DNA from: Breoghania sp.
Lineage (GTDB): Bacteria > Pseudomonadota > Alphaproteobacteria > Rhizobiales > Stappiaceae
DNA: 64,000 bases
Reading direction: 5' to 3'
NCBI RefSeq assembly: GCF_030066895.1
Contig: NZ_JASJAV010000032.1
Coordinates: 25,145 to 89,144, forward strand
Of this stretch, positions 31,101-40,852 are shown in pieces (position 1 is the stretch's first letter; every line of letters starts with the position of its first letter). Both the position numbers and the translations under genes were made by a program. The notes beneath the pieces are model-generated. The model made no database searches. It saw nothing but the letters and a program-made list of their open reading frames with translations, and had not been told where the DNA came from.

Positions 31101-32941
31101 CCGAACCATTCGTCGTGATCGAAGCGCTGCCATTGACCGTCACGGTCGCGACGCCGTTGCTGCCGTCGGCATAGGCATGGGCGCCGAAATCGCGGTTGCC
31201 GTTGGTCGAGATCGTTCCGCCGCTGATGGTGATGCCGACTTCGGTATCGACACCGTAGGCGACGGCTTCCGTTGCCGCAGACCGGTAACCGGAGGTCGTG
31301 GTCGTGCTGCCGGTGACAGTCACTGTCAACGCCCCACCGTCATTGTCGGTGTAGGAAAAGGTGCCGCGCGCGGACGCACCGGTCGTGTTGATCGCGCCAC
31401 CGCTGACGGTAACCGCGGCGGTGCCGTTCACGCCTTCGGCAAAGGAGATCGCGCCATGAGCATAGCTGCCCGCGGTATCGATCGTGCCGCCCTCGATGAC
31501 GATTGCAGCATCGCCGTACTGGCTATAGGCGCGCGCGCCATCGCTCGCGTAGCCATCCGTCGAGATTGCGGCCGTGCCGCCGATCGTCACTGTCGCGGAA
31601 GATCCTTCACCGTAGGCGAACGCATCCGCGCCGTCGGCATTCGTCCCAATCGGCATTCGTCCCATAAGTCACAATCGTGCCGCCATTGACGATGGTCGTC
31701 GCGGTGCTGTTCGCCCCCGACACATACGAGATGGCACCATGGGAATAGTTGTCGCCATAGGTCTTGATCGTGCTGCCGCTGATTGTCACCGTGGCCGTGC
31801 CGTCGGCGTTATCTGCCAGGGCATAGGCCCCGATGGCACCGTCACCGGAGATCGTGCCGCCGTTGACAGTCACGACGGCCACGAGATCCTTGACGTCGTC
31901 ATTGGACTGCGTGGAGGTTTGGACACCATGAGAATAGTTGCCCCCGGTGACGATATCAGCCGTTCCGCTCACAGTTACGGAAGCGATGATGCCACCACCG
32001 TCAGCGTTGTCGATGCCGACTGAACTTACGCCTGCGGTCGTGACACTTCCGCCGCTGATATTGACGGTTGCCGCACCACTGTAGTCTTCGATGTTCCGTG
32101 CGGTGTTTCCACCGGCAGACAAGCCCTGCGTGGAAATCGATCCCCCCGTAACGTTTACGGTCGTATTGTGACCGTAAACATCTATACCACCGGTGCCGTT
32201 GTCCAATATCTGCACCGTTGCGGTGCCGCCTATGGTGACCGTGGCAGTTCTATCGTCCGCGCCCACCTTGATCGCGTCGCTGTTTTCTCCACTCGCGACG
32301 ATCGAGCCGCCGGTCATTGTCAGCGTGTTGTCCCCGTCGCCAGCGACGAGGACGCCGTTCGGCACGAATCCGTCTATGGTTATCGAACCGCTGTTGATCG
32401 TGACCGTGTTGCCACCACCACGGATCTCGACGGCAGACGAGCGATAGCCGTCGGAGTCGATCGTGCCGCCGTCGAGGGTGAACGTGTTGTTGTCGCCATT
32501 GGCCTCGATTCCGTTGACACGGTTTCCCGACGTCGTGACGGTGGCATTGCCATTGACGGTGACGGTGCTGTCGCTACTGAGGGTGATTGCCGTATTCGCC
32601 CCCGTATCCAGCTCGGTCGCCGTCGTGCTGTCACCGATGTTGATGGTGACGTCGGTGGCGCCCGTTTCCGCCACGATCGGACCGGTCAGGCCCGTACCAG
32701 TACAGTCGACCGTGGCGCTCGTCTGCGGCGCTGTTGCCGAGCCGGCTCCGGAGATGACGCAGGCAGCATCGGCCGGGGCGAAGGGCCCCAACCACACCCC
32801 AAAACCAACGAGGGCGGTCGTCCCCAGCGCCAATGCGCGCAGGCGGAGGGCAGACGCCGAGCGGAACTGTCGGTTTGCGTCGAGGCAGGTCAGAGGCATA
32901 TGGGATTTCCCGAATCTCGGATAAGGCATCGATTGAAACAT
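28108..32941 (-). pseudogene. Type V autotransporter adhesin, broken in at least five places
   Basis: From ATG 32941 (or 32899) an extended signal peptide (LRALALGTTALVGFGVWLGPFAPADA) leads into a passenger domain of roughly 1000 residues. It is built of Gly/Thr/Ser/Val-rich repeats of the form ATVTISGGSVTT..A.GAYA.A. A linker and a C-terminal outer-membrane barrel follow, ending LNSRLTTRF, with the terminal Phe typical of autotransporter barrels. Frame changes lie near 31640 (16-bp duplication), 31105, 30400, 29345 and 28840. A compensating pair lies at about 28560-28590. The role in relatives is surface display for adhesion or aggregation. It is divergent from the TIGR03032 gene. Confidence 0.88.
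31634..31664. repeat. 16-bp tandem duplication inside the autotransporter gene
   Basis: TCGGCATTCGTCCCA occurs at 31634-31648 and again at 31650-31664, a 16-bp period. On the coding strand this repeats the codons for GTNAD and shifts the frame. It is therefore the direct cause of one break in the adhesin gene. Confidence 0.85.
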
Positions 32942-33001
32942 ATCGTAGTATTAACATTAGTAAAATTAATTAAAGTTAGTAGTCGCCTTTTTTAGTAGTA
33001 C

Positions 33002-33011
33002 CTGTATACAG
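33002..33011. promoter_or_regulatory. Palindrome CTGTATACAG between the adhesin and TIGR03032 genes
   Basis: A perfect 10-bp palindrome lies in the AT-rich divergent promoter region (32942-33117). Its core TGTATACA resembles GntR/FCD-type operators and the ACTTGTATAT elements at 36487 and 40859. Function is inferred. Confidence 0.3.
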
Positions 33012-33117
33012 TATTTTCAATGTCGTTGCGTCCGTGCAACATTTTTCGATGCGGCGATGCATTATATGTTATCTTAAGTGCTCGTTATTCGATCATATCG
33101 TGTAAAATGAATGTGTC

Positions 33118-34245
33118 ATGCAGTCGTCCACCACGTCATCCTCATCTGCCTCTACGCCAATTATCGCAGGTGATGGGGTCGGCGCTCCGCAACAGAATCC
33201 GTTTCACGCCACGTTCTCGTCCGATTTTGCGGCCTGGATGACGGCCTATGACCTGTCGCTCGGCTTCACGACCTACACGGCGGGAAAGGTCGTTCTGCTC
33301 GGCCCCGGGCGATCCGGTTCCATCGCCGTGAGCGAACGAAATTTCGGACAGGCCATGGCGCTGCGGGCTACGGAGAACGGCTTCTATCTCTTCACCCGCT
33401 ATCAGGTCTGGCGTTTCGAGAACGGTCTCGATGTGGGCGCCAGCTTCGATGGCTAGGACAAGCTCTACATGCCGAGGCGCTGCGACGTGACCGGCGGGGT
33501 CGATGTCCACGACATTCACATCGACCGCGATGGACGTCTGCTGGTAGCCGTGACGCTCTACAACTGCCTTGCGGAGCTTGACGGACGCGGGAGCTTTTCT
33601 CCTGTCTGGCGCCCCTCCTTTGTCGATGCGATCGTCAACGAGGACCGCTGCCACTTCAACGGCTTCTGTCTGGAGGACGGTGAGGTCGCCTATGCGACGA
33701 TGATTAGTGAGAGCAACGTGGCCGGTGGCTGGCGCGAGACTCGCGCCGATGGGGGCATGGTCATCGATATGCGCGACGACAGCGTGCTGGTCGGCGGGCT
33801 CGCCATGCCCCACACCCCGCGCCTTCATCGCGGCGAGCTTTATGTACTGGAGGCGGGGTCCGGCTGGCTCGGCCGCGTTGACCGCGCAAGCGGCCGGTTC
33901 GAGCGGATCGTCTGGTGCCCGGGCTTCCTGCACGGACTGAACTTCGTCGGCGACTATGCCGTGGTCGGCCTCTCCAAGCCCCGCAACCAAGTCTTTTCCG
34001 ACTTGCCGCTCGACGGTGAGCTGGAGCAACGCGGTGTGGAGCCGGAATGCGCAGTCTACGTCATCCGGCTTTCCGACAGCGCGATCTGCCACAAGCTGAC
34101 GATTACCGGCTCCGTGGAGGAGATCTACGACATCGCGATTCTTCCCGGCACGCGCCAACCATTCCTTGTCGGACTGGAGGGCGAGGAGATCGACAAGTTT
34201 GTCGCCATCGGCCCGAACCGCAGCTCCCAACCGGCGGCTCCGTAG
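33118..34245 (+). pseudogene. TIGR03032-family protein, one nonsense codon
   Basis: The protein is about 375 residues. It starts with a Ser-rich leader (MQSSTTSSSSAST), followed by FAAWMTAYDLSLGFTTYTAGKVVLLG and the family's conserved HDIHIDRDGRLLVAVTLYNCLAEL, CHFNGFCLEDGEVAYATMI and PHTPRLHRGELYVLEAGSGWLGRVD. These repeats suggest a beta-propeller. The biochemical role of TIGR03032 is not known. TAG at 33454-33456 interrupts it (SFDG*DKLYMPR); the expected residue could be Tyr or Gln. The rest is open to TAG at 34245. The adjacent divergent adhesin suggests a link to surface biology, which is inference. Confidence 0.8.
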
Positions 34246-34266
34246 GCGGCCGCTTCGTGACGCGGC

Positions 34267-34803
34267 TTACTGGGCGTTGAGATAGGCCAGTTGCACGTCG
34301 ATCTCCAGCGCATCAGGGTGTATTATGCGGCGCACCTCGCGCAGCGCATCCCCCGGCATCATGCCCAGATGCACCAGCAGGCAGGCCGCCATCATGCCGC
34401 TTCAGCCAATGCCCGCCAGGCAATAGAAAGCAATGCTGTCGCCGACGTCGAGAACTTGCCAGGCGTGATCGCGGATCTCCTTCCAATGCGGCTCCTGCTC
34501 GGCTGTCGTGGCCTGAAAATCCGCGATGGGAAGTCGAACCGAGTGCAGGCCGAACACCTCCGCCACTTCCGCAATATCTTCAAAGGCAATCGGATGAATT
34601 TCCTCGTCCTCGATCAAGGCGATGAGTGTTTTGACGTTGTGTTGATGCAGGCGGCTCATTTCCTCGCTGAGCGCTTCTTCATCGAGATTTAGATTGCCGT
34701 TCCCCTCGATGACCAGTCCCGGCGTGCCGCTGAGCACGATTCTCGCCGAAGTGTTGATCGGGCTTTCCAATAGTACTATTGGTTGAATTGTCTTTTTGTG
34801 CAT
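34267..34803 (-). pseudogene. Cys-dependent (tyrosine/dual-specificity) phosphatase, active site destroyed
   Basis: About 178 residues of the small CDKN3/DSP-like phosphatase type. The P-loop, normally HCxxGxxRSG, reads YCLAGIG*SG. The His codon has become Tyr (CAT to TAT would do it). The essential Arg position is TGA at 34402-34404 (CGA to TGA would do it). Downstream the frame is intact (MMAACLLVHLGMMPGDALREVRRIIHPDALEIDVQLAYLNAQ) to TAA 34267-34269. Both changes are C-to-T on the coding strand. It is a relative of the phosphatase at 35848-36394, on the other side of the GntR gene. Confidence 0.8.
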
Positions 34804-35187
34804 TACTCGTCTTTAATGAATAAAAATGATATCAGGATGAACCGTTACGAACATATTGTTCTTCGAACAAATTAAAACGACAGACTGAATGCGGGATGTC
34901 ATCTCGAATCGCTCCGGATTTTCTGCGCCCAATTGGTGCGACCTGGGCGTGGAGATAAAGGTCTATACTTGACCTTGAGGCACCTGTAATCAGGAAGGTT
35001 CGCCGCGGGAGGCACCTCAACTGCGTTTCTTTTTGACCCACTGCAGAGAGGTTATTCTATTCTTGTCCGTTTTTATGCTACCTGCTGGCAGCGGGCCGCT
35101 CCGTCGTTTGTAGGTCGCCGGTCGTCCTGTCCGGTGCACTTCACTGCAAAACAACGTAACGAAGAAGAATAAATCGAAAGAGCATCC
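34804..35187. other. Divergent promoter region between phosphatase and GntR genes
   Basis: There is no coding sequence in these 384 bp. They contain the dyads at 34849-34870. They also contain two direct copies of GAGGCACCT, near 34976 and 35012, whose role is unknown. Confidence 0.5.
34849..34870. promoter_or_regulatory. Overlapping dyads upstream of the phosphatase
   Basis: GAACA-TAT-TGTTC (34849-34861) overlaps TTGTTC-TTC-GAACAA (34856-34870). Both have perfect arms around 3-nt centres. They lie 46 bp before the phosphatase start (minus strand) and about 320 bp before the GntR gene. They look like a repressor site. Confidence 0.4.
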
Positions 35188-35826
35188 ATGCGTGAAAAAA
35201 CTCGCGTTGATACGATCTACCAGACACTCCGCGACCGCATCTGCCTCGGTCAGTATCAGCCCGGCGATGTTTTTCACGAGACCGACCTCGGGCAGGAGTT
35301 TCAGGTCAGCCGCACCCCGATCCGTCAAGTCCTTCAAAGGCTCGCCTTCGAGAAGCTGGCGGTCGTGCGGACCGGCGTCGGAACGATCGTGGAGGATTTC
35401 ACCGAGGCGGATGCCCGCAATTACCTGGAAATCCACGCCCGCATTCTGGAAACCATCACGGAACTGGAGCTCTTCCGGCCCGCAACGGATCAGCATGAAC
35501 TGCTCGCGAACCTGCAGGTGCGCGCCTCCATGCTGTCGGGAACACCGGATGCGGAGCAGATCTGGACATTTCTCAAGGCAATACAGAGCCTGACCGATCA
35601 ATTCCTCATCGACGACACGCTGCGCCACATAAACGAATTGCTGTTCTACCGGGCGTCGCGCGCGCTGATGGCAGGGGTGTGCCATTCGCCCGACCAGGCC
35701 GCGGCGGTCATTCGCGACAATGTCCCCAGTCTGATCGCGGCCCTGGAAAAGTCGGACTACTCGGCGTTCTTCATCGCGCTTCGCGATCTCTGCCGTGCCT
35801 ACAAGTCGCTTGCCGAGGGCAACTGA
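35188..35826 (+). CDS. GntR-family transcriptional regulator (FCD-type)
   Basis: This intact 212-residue protein has an N-terminal winged helix: TIYQTLRDRICLGQYQPGDVFHETDLGQEFQVSRTPIRQVLQRLAFEKLAVVRTGVGTIV, split over residues 8-67. An all-helical effector-binding domain follows, of the FCD/FadR kind (NYLEIHARILETITELELFRPA...). Such proteins are usually repressors released by a carboxylate ligand. It lies between two phosphatase pseudogenes and next to the aap amino acid transporter, whose promoter has an ACTTGTATAT dyad. A 9-bp hairpin at 35851 ends the gene. Confidence 0.9.
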   Translation: MREKTRVDTIYQTLRDRICLGQYQPGDVFHETDLGQEFQVSRTPIRQVLQRLAFEKLAVVRTGVGTIVEDFTEADARNYLEIHARILETITELELFRPATDQHELLANLQVRASMLSGTPDAEQIWTFLKAIQSLTDQFLIDDTLRHINELLFYRASRALMAGVCHSPDQAAAVIRDNVPSLIAALEKSDYSAFFIALRDLCRAYKSLAEGN

Positions 35827-35847
35827 CGCTCCACCGCGCGCAGATGT

Positions 35848-36394
35848 TCAGGCTCCTCGAAACGCGAGGAGCCCCCTCGCCCGCCCGCTCCGGCCTCTTT
35901 TAAAGCTGGGCCTGCAAGGGCGGCGATTGTGGCGCTGCTGGAGGAAGGCTTCCTGCTCCACGGTCTCGATCGCTTCAGGATCATGGGCCTTGCGGATGAA
36001 CGCGATCGCATCGACAGCGCTCAGACCGTAGGTCATGGCCAGACATGCCGCGATGGTGCCCGTTCTTCCGAGCCCAACCATACAATGGATCGCAACGGGA
36101 TTTCCGCGCGATATGGTCGCGCACCGCAGCAAGAGCCTCCGCCAGTTCCTGGGCATGCTCTTCGCCCGGAGGCCGCATGTCGGGAATGGCGATCGACCGC
36201 CAGTCGATATCGTTTGCGGACAGGACTTCACGGAAGCGAACCTTGCCAAGCGTCAGTTCCCCCTCGCACACGCAGGAGATCAGCATCCGGACGTTCGCAT
36301 CCTTGAGATGCTGCAGGTCTTCTTGAAGAAAGGCGAGGGTCGCGACCTTGTTGCCGGGCGAAAACCGGACACTGGGACAAGACTGGAGAACCAT
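35848..36394 (-). pseudogene. Cys-dependent (tyrosine/dual-specificity) phosphatase, frameshifted
   Basis: The N-terminal part (KVATLAFLQEDLQHLKDANVRMLISCVCEGEL ... WRSIAIPDMRPPGEEHAQELAEAL) and the C-terminal part lie in different frames, joined near 36105. The C-terminal part has an intact P-loop, HCMVGLGRTGT, with Cys and Arg. The general acid is probably in IPDMRPP. The last 20 codons run through the terminator hairpin at 35851-35873, so the true stop is probably earlier and another indel may exist there. It is related to the phosphatase at 34267-34803. Confidence 0.8.
35851..35873. terminator. Bidirectional terminator between GntR and phosphatase
   Basis: A perfect 9-bp stem (GGCTCCTCG / CGAGGAGCC) with loop AAACG lies 25 bp after the GntR stop and at the 3' end of the convergent phosphatase gene. 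A CCTCTTTTAAA run follows about 25 bp further on. Confidence 0.65.
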
Positions 36395-36486
36395 CTGCAG
36401 ATCCGTGCCCTACAACCAAACTTTGCTGAAACGCGACGGCAAAGGAACGATTGACATTTTCGGGCACTCCGGCTCTTGGAATTCCT

Positions 36487-36500
36487 ATATACTTGTATAT
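36487..36500. promoter_or_regulatory. ATATAC-TT-GTATAT dyad upstream of the phosphatase
   Basis: A perfect 6-bp inverted repeat with a 2-nt centre lies about 95 bp before the phosphatase start (minus strand). Its right half, ACTTGTATAT, is identical to the sequence at 40861-40870 in the aap promoter. It is a candidate site for the GntR regulator at 35188. Confidence 0.4.
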
Positions 36501-36641
36501 TTTATTTGACTCAAGTTGGAATGACAGCAATGTGACACTCAGCTGCTGATACGGCAGGGATGTGTGCAAAAGATGTCACTTCCGCACTGCGCAAGGTCGC
36601 CTCAGGCATTTGCGCCCCATCCGCCTGTCGCGCGGCGTGGA

Positions 36642-37385
36642 TCAATGCATGAAAACTTGATCGAGGAACTTGCGGGTGCGGGGCGAGTGCGGTCTGTCGA
36701 AGAACCCGTCAGGCTCGTTGGCTTCGACGATCTCGCCTTCATCCATGAAGATGACCCGATCCGCCACGCGCCGGGCAAAGCCCATCTCGTGGGTCACGCA
36801 GACCATGGTGATATCGTCGTCAGCCAGCTCGATCATGACATCCAGCACTTCCTTGCTTATTTCCGGATCAAGCGCCGAGGTCGGCTCATCGAACAGGATG
36901 ACTTTTGGCCCCATGCAAAGTGTACGGGCAATGGCAACGCGCTGCTGCTGACCGCCCGAGATCTGATGCGGATATTTCGCCGTCTGATCCGCAATATGTA
37001 CTCGGTTCAGGAAATGCATCGCCAGTTGCTCCGCCTGCCGCTTCGGGTACTTGCGCACCCAAATCGGGGCGAGCGTGCAATTCTTCAGCACGCTCAGATG
37101 CGGATAGAGATTGAATTGCGGGAACACCATGCTCGTCTCCTGCCGGACACGCGCGAGGGACCGGGCGTCGTCGTTCAGTTCGATCCCCGAGACTTCGACC
37201 CGTCCGCGCTCATGGCGTTCGAGACGGTTCATGCAGCGCAGAAGCGTCGACTTGCTCGATCCTGAGGGGCCGCAAATGACCACGCGCTCGCCCGACCGAG
37301 TCGTCAGCGAGATGTTTCGCAGAGCGTGGTAGTTGCCGTACCACTTATCCAGATCCGTGATCCGGATCATGGGATGTACCGTCAT
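36642..37385 (-). CDS. aapP: Amino acid ABC transporter ATPase
   Basis: This open 247-residue ATPase is of the polar/general L-amino acid class (AapP/GlnQ). It has ITDLDKWYGNYHALRNISL, a Walker A reading GPSGSSKST (Ser instead of the conserved Gly before Lys), the Q-loop region MVFPQFNLYPHLSV (MVFQQFNL is usual), signature ISGGQQQRVAIAR, Walker B VILFDEPTSALDPE and H-loop VCVTHEMGFAR. The frame is open, but the Walker A and Q-loop changes make activity doubtful. It is the last gene of the aapQ-M-J-P operon. Confidence 0.9.
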   Translation of the reverse strand: MTVHPMIRITDLDKWYGNYHALRNISLTTRSGERVVICGPSGSSKSTLLRCMNRLERHERGRVEVSGIELNDDARSLARVRQETSMVFPQFNLYPHLSVLKNCTLAPIWVRKYPKRQAEQLAMHFLNRVHIADQTAKYPHQISGGQQQRVAIARTLCMGPKVILFDEPTSALDPEISKEVLDVMIELADDDITMVCVTHEMGFARRVADRVIFMDEGEIVEANEPDGFFDRPHSPRTRKFLDQVFMH

Positions 37386-37543
37386 GGGTCATGTTCCTGG
37401 AGGCACGTTGCATGAGGTCAACGGCACGCTTGGCGCCGTCGGCGTTTGCCGGGATTTCAGGAACAGAAGGCCGTCGCCGGCACCGGTTCGGGACTTTGGG
37501 AGGCGAAGCACGGGCTTCGATGACCTTCTGCTCCCCGGGGTGT

Positions 37544-38585
37544 TCAGCGAATGGGCTGCGGGTGCATCAACCCACCGTCGACGTAGAGCGCATTGGCCGT
37601 ACCGGTGCGATCCAGCCCGTAAGTGGACTCCGCGCCAAGGTTGCGATCATAGACCTTGCCGTAATTGCCGACCTGCTTGATGATCTTGTAGGACCAGTCG
37701 CTCGCCAGCCCAATCTGCGAGGCCATTTCACCGGCAGCAGAATCCGCGCTGAACAACCGCTGGACTACCTTCGGCTGATTGGCGAGGTCCGCCATACCTG
37801 ATCGATATTGCCGGAATTCACGCCCATCGCCTCGGCGTTGAGCATGACCTGGAAGGCCCAGTAAACGGCGGTTTCCAGTTCCGCATCTGGCTGGCTCAGA
37901 AGGGTCAGCGGTTCATTGAAGATCACCTCCGGCAGGATGGCATAGGCGACGGGATCCGGTGCTGGGAAGCGATCGGAATTGAGTGCGGTCCGGTCGCTCG
38001 CCATCACGTCGCATTTGCCGCTTAAGAACGCCTGCAGACGGACCGTCTTGTCGGCGATGTTCTCCACGCGATAGGAGATGTCGCGGTCGGAGAACCAGTC
38101 GGCGATGTTCAGAAGGGTGGTCGATCCCTCTTCGGCGCACACTGTCGCCCCGTTGAGTTCCTTGGCGCTCTCTTCACCCCGGGCGAACGTGGAACCATGA
38201 AGCCCTGCCCGTCATAGAAGGTCGTGACGACGAAACGCATGCCCGGATTTGCATCGCGGGTGCCGGTGCGCGTGATGCTGCGCGAGGCCATGTGCGCGCC
38301 CTTGGCGACGATCGTCTTCATGATGTCGGAAAAGCCGATGCCGCGGATATCGGCCTTTTCGGCATCGCCGAGAATGGCGGCTGCCGCCATACGGCAGAAA
38401 TCGGTATTGAACCCGCGGAAGACACCTTCACTGTCCGGCCCGGAGAAGCCGGGGGAGTTGGTGTTCACCAGACAGACAAGTCTGTCATTCGTGCGGATAT
38501 CACCCATCACGCTGCCGGCCGTGGCCGGAGTCGCGGCAAGGGCCATGAGGCCGCCCGCCGCAAGGATAGTGCGAAGAGGATACAT
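37544..38585 (-). pseudogene. aapJ: General L-amino acid ABC transporter binding protein, broken
   Basis: The ATG at 38585 has GGAG just upstream. The signal peptide MYPLRTILAAGGLMALAATPATA precedes TNDRLVCLVNTNSPGFSGPDSEGVFRGFNTDFCRMAAAAI, typical of AapJ. Frame changes near 38190 and 37790 join GATVCAEEGSTTLLNIADWF and later QLGLASDW-like segments. The end GTANALYVDGGLMHPQPIR is also typical. Length is about 345 residues, as in the family. It is the periplasmic receptor for several L-amino acids. Confidence 0.88.
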
Positions 38586-38611
38586 CTGGAGCTCCAATAT
38601 GCGTACGAGTT

Positions 38612-39671
38612 TTAGGAAGATCTTCTTTCCAACCATCTGCTGTAGGAGGAGAGGCACCAGCACGTGACGAGATACCAAGCTCCGACGAGCAAATATGCTT
38701 CCAGGCCGTAGTGCTGCCAGCCGGGATCACTGAAGGCCATCTTGACGGTGGCCATGTGTCGTGAATGCCGATGATCACGACGAGGGAGGTGTCCTTGTAG
38801 GCTCCCAGAACCGTGTTCATGATTTCCGGCATGACTTCCGCAGCGCCTGTGGCAGGACGACCAGACGGGCTTTCTGAACCTAGGAGAGCCCCTGACTGTT
38901 GGCGGCCTCGTACTGGCCGAGAGGCACCGGCTGGAGGCCACCGCGCACGGCTTCCGCGAAATAGGCGGAATGGAAGAACACCAGCGCAATCATCGTCGTC
39001 AGCAGCGGCAGAACGAAGAGCCCGAGAAACAGCACCATGATCATCGGCACGTCGCGCACCAGTTCGATATAGAGGATGGCGAAGGCGCGAATGGCGGGCA
39101 ATTGCGACTGGTGTCGCGCGAGGGACAGCAGGATCCCAACCGGATAGGCGAAGATCAGCCCGAAGATGGCCAGCATCAGCAGGACGGGCAGACCGTTCCA
39201 GCGCTCCGGCTTAACGACCTCAAGCCCGAAATATCCGCCGGTCATCAAAACGTAAAACCCGACGCCGACCGCGCCCCAGAGCGCCACCAGCCGAGCATTG
39301 TGAAAGGACGGCAGCATGCTGATGCCGACGCCGCCGACCAGCAGAAGGCTGGCGGTAAACGGCCGCCATTGCGCCTCGAAGGGGTAGGTTACGAACAGGA
39401 TCAGCCGGTGCTTTTCGACAACGAACGGCCAGCAAGTGCCGCGCGCCTCAGCACACGCATCGACCGTCGCCCATGGAGCGGCCGCCCCGATCACCAGCCA
39501 ATCGAGTGCGAAGGCGATGAGAGCGCAGACGATCGCACCCAGGAACAGTGTTAGCGCCGTATCGCCCTTCGTGGCAAACAATTTCGACCTGATCTGCCGA
39601 ACCAGCCCGTCACGAGGCGGGCGGGCTGCGATATCATCCGGGAATGGAATCTCTTCGGAGAGGACGCTCAT
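38612..39671 (-). pseudogene. aapM: General L-amino acid ABC transporter permease AapM, broken
   Basis: The ATG at 39671 starts MSVLSEEIPFPDDIAARPPRDGLVRQIRSKLFAT, the long cytosolic leader of AapM. It continues through SLARHQSQLPAIRAFAILYIELVRDVPMIMVLF, the conserved permease loop. TAG 38880-38882 interrupts ...ANSQGLS*VQKARLVVLPQALR. Frame changes follow near 38825 and 38765. The last part reads MATVKMAFSDPGWQHYGLEAYLLVGAWYLV. Its start follows the aapQ stop by 1 bp. Confidence 0.88.
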
Positions 39672-39672
39672 G

Positions 39673-40852
39673 TCACATCGCCCTCGATGAAACGCGGACG
39701 TTGTAGACATTGACCGCCAGAGAGACCATCAGGCAGATCCCGAGATAGACGCACATGGTCAGCGACATCAGTTCGATCGGGCGGAAGGTCTAGTTGATCG
39801 ACGTCGTCATGACCGAAACAAGATCGGAATAGCCAACGGCTAGCGCGATCGAGGTATTCTTGGTGATGTTGAGATACTGATGACCCATCGGCGGCACGAT
39901 GATGCGTACGGCCTGCGGGTGCACGACCAGACGCATCATCTGCAGGAAGGTCAGGCCGGACGCTCTTGCCACCTCGAATTGCCCGGCTGGCACCGCCTCG
40001 ATGGCCCCGCGCACCAGTTCCGCGACCTGCCCACCGTGATAGAGCGACAACGCAACCGCCAACACGAGGAACTGGATGGAAATCCGGTGGGTGACCACCC
40101 CTGAAATCGAAGCCCTTCAGTTCAGGATAGCTGACCGGAAAATCCGCCCAGCCCAACAGGGCGGATACGGCGATCACGGCGAGCGCGAAAAGCGTCACAG
40201 GCAAGAACACCCGATACCGGATGCCGGTGTGGTCCTGAATACGCCGAGCAAGCCTGCCCAGGACGACATTGCTCACAATCCAGATCGCGAAGACCGCGAA
40301 TAACAGGCGCAGGCCGGAACCGGGCTCGATCGTGGGAAGGTAGATCGCCCGGTTTGAGACGAAGATGATCTCGAACAGCCCCCAGCTTTGGCGCACTGAG
40401 GGCAACGTGTTCACCGCAACAAGGAATAACGCCAGAAGGATCAAGAGCTTCGGCAGATTGCGCATTACCTCGATATAGACGAGCGCAACCCGGACACCGA
40501 GATAGTGATTGCTGGCGCGCAGCACCCCCATGACGATGCCGACGGCTGTCGCTCCAATGATGCAGACCAGCGAAAGAATGATCGTGTTGATCATCCCCGC
40601 CAGCGGCACGCGGGCGTAACTGCTTGTGGAGGAGACAACGATGGCGCTTTCGTTGATATCGAAACCGGCGTGGCTGTTGATCAAGCCGAACGAGACGGAG
40701 ATCCCGGCGCGCGCAAGGTTGGGCTCGATATTCTGGACCACCGCTGCGCCGCCAATGACGAGCAAAAGCAGAAATCCAACCTGCCAAAGAAAGCTCGCCT
40801 TCGTCAATCTCCTCAGCATGGCCCCATCCTGCCCGAGGAATTTTCCGCTCAA
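39673..40852 (-). pseudogene. aapQ: General L-amino acid ABC transporter permease AapQ, broken
   Basis: The protein has about 395 residues. NLARAGISVSFGLINSHAGFDINESAI and YARVPLAGMINTIILSLVCIIGATAVGIVMG identify AapQ. Later segments are LALSLYHGGQVAELVRGAIEAVPAGQFEVARASGL and NITKNTSIALAVGYSDLV. A frame change near 40100 (in FDFRGG) and TAG 39790-39792 (TSIN*TFRPIEL, where Gln is expected) break it. It is the first gene of the operon, with an ACTTGTATAT dyad just upstream. Confidence 0.88.

Noticed and set aside
28700..32700. Regularly spaced repeats that could be mistaken for a CRISPR array
   Set aside because: The repeats are degenerate, about 90-100 bp, in frame and encode the autotransporter passenger. 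There are no unique spacers of constant length and no cas genes.
34767..34782. CCAATAGTACTATTGG palindrome as an operator
   Set aside because: It lies within codons 8-12 of the phosphatase frame from 34803. It could be real if the true start is further downstream, but I cannot tell, so it is not listed as a site.
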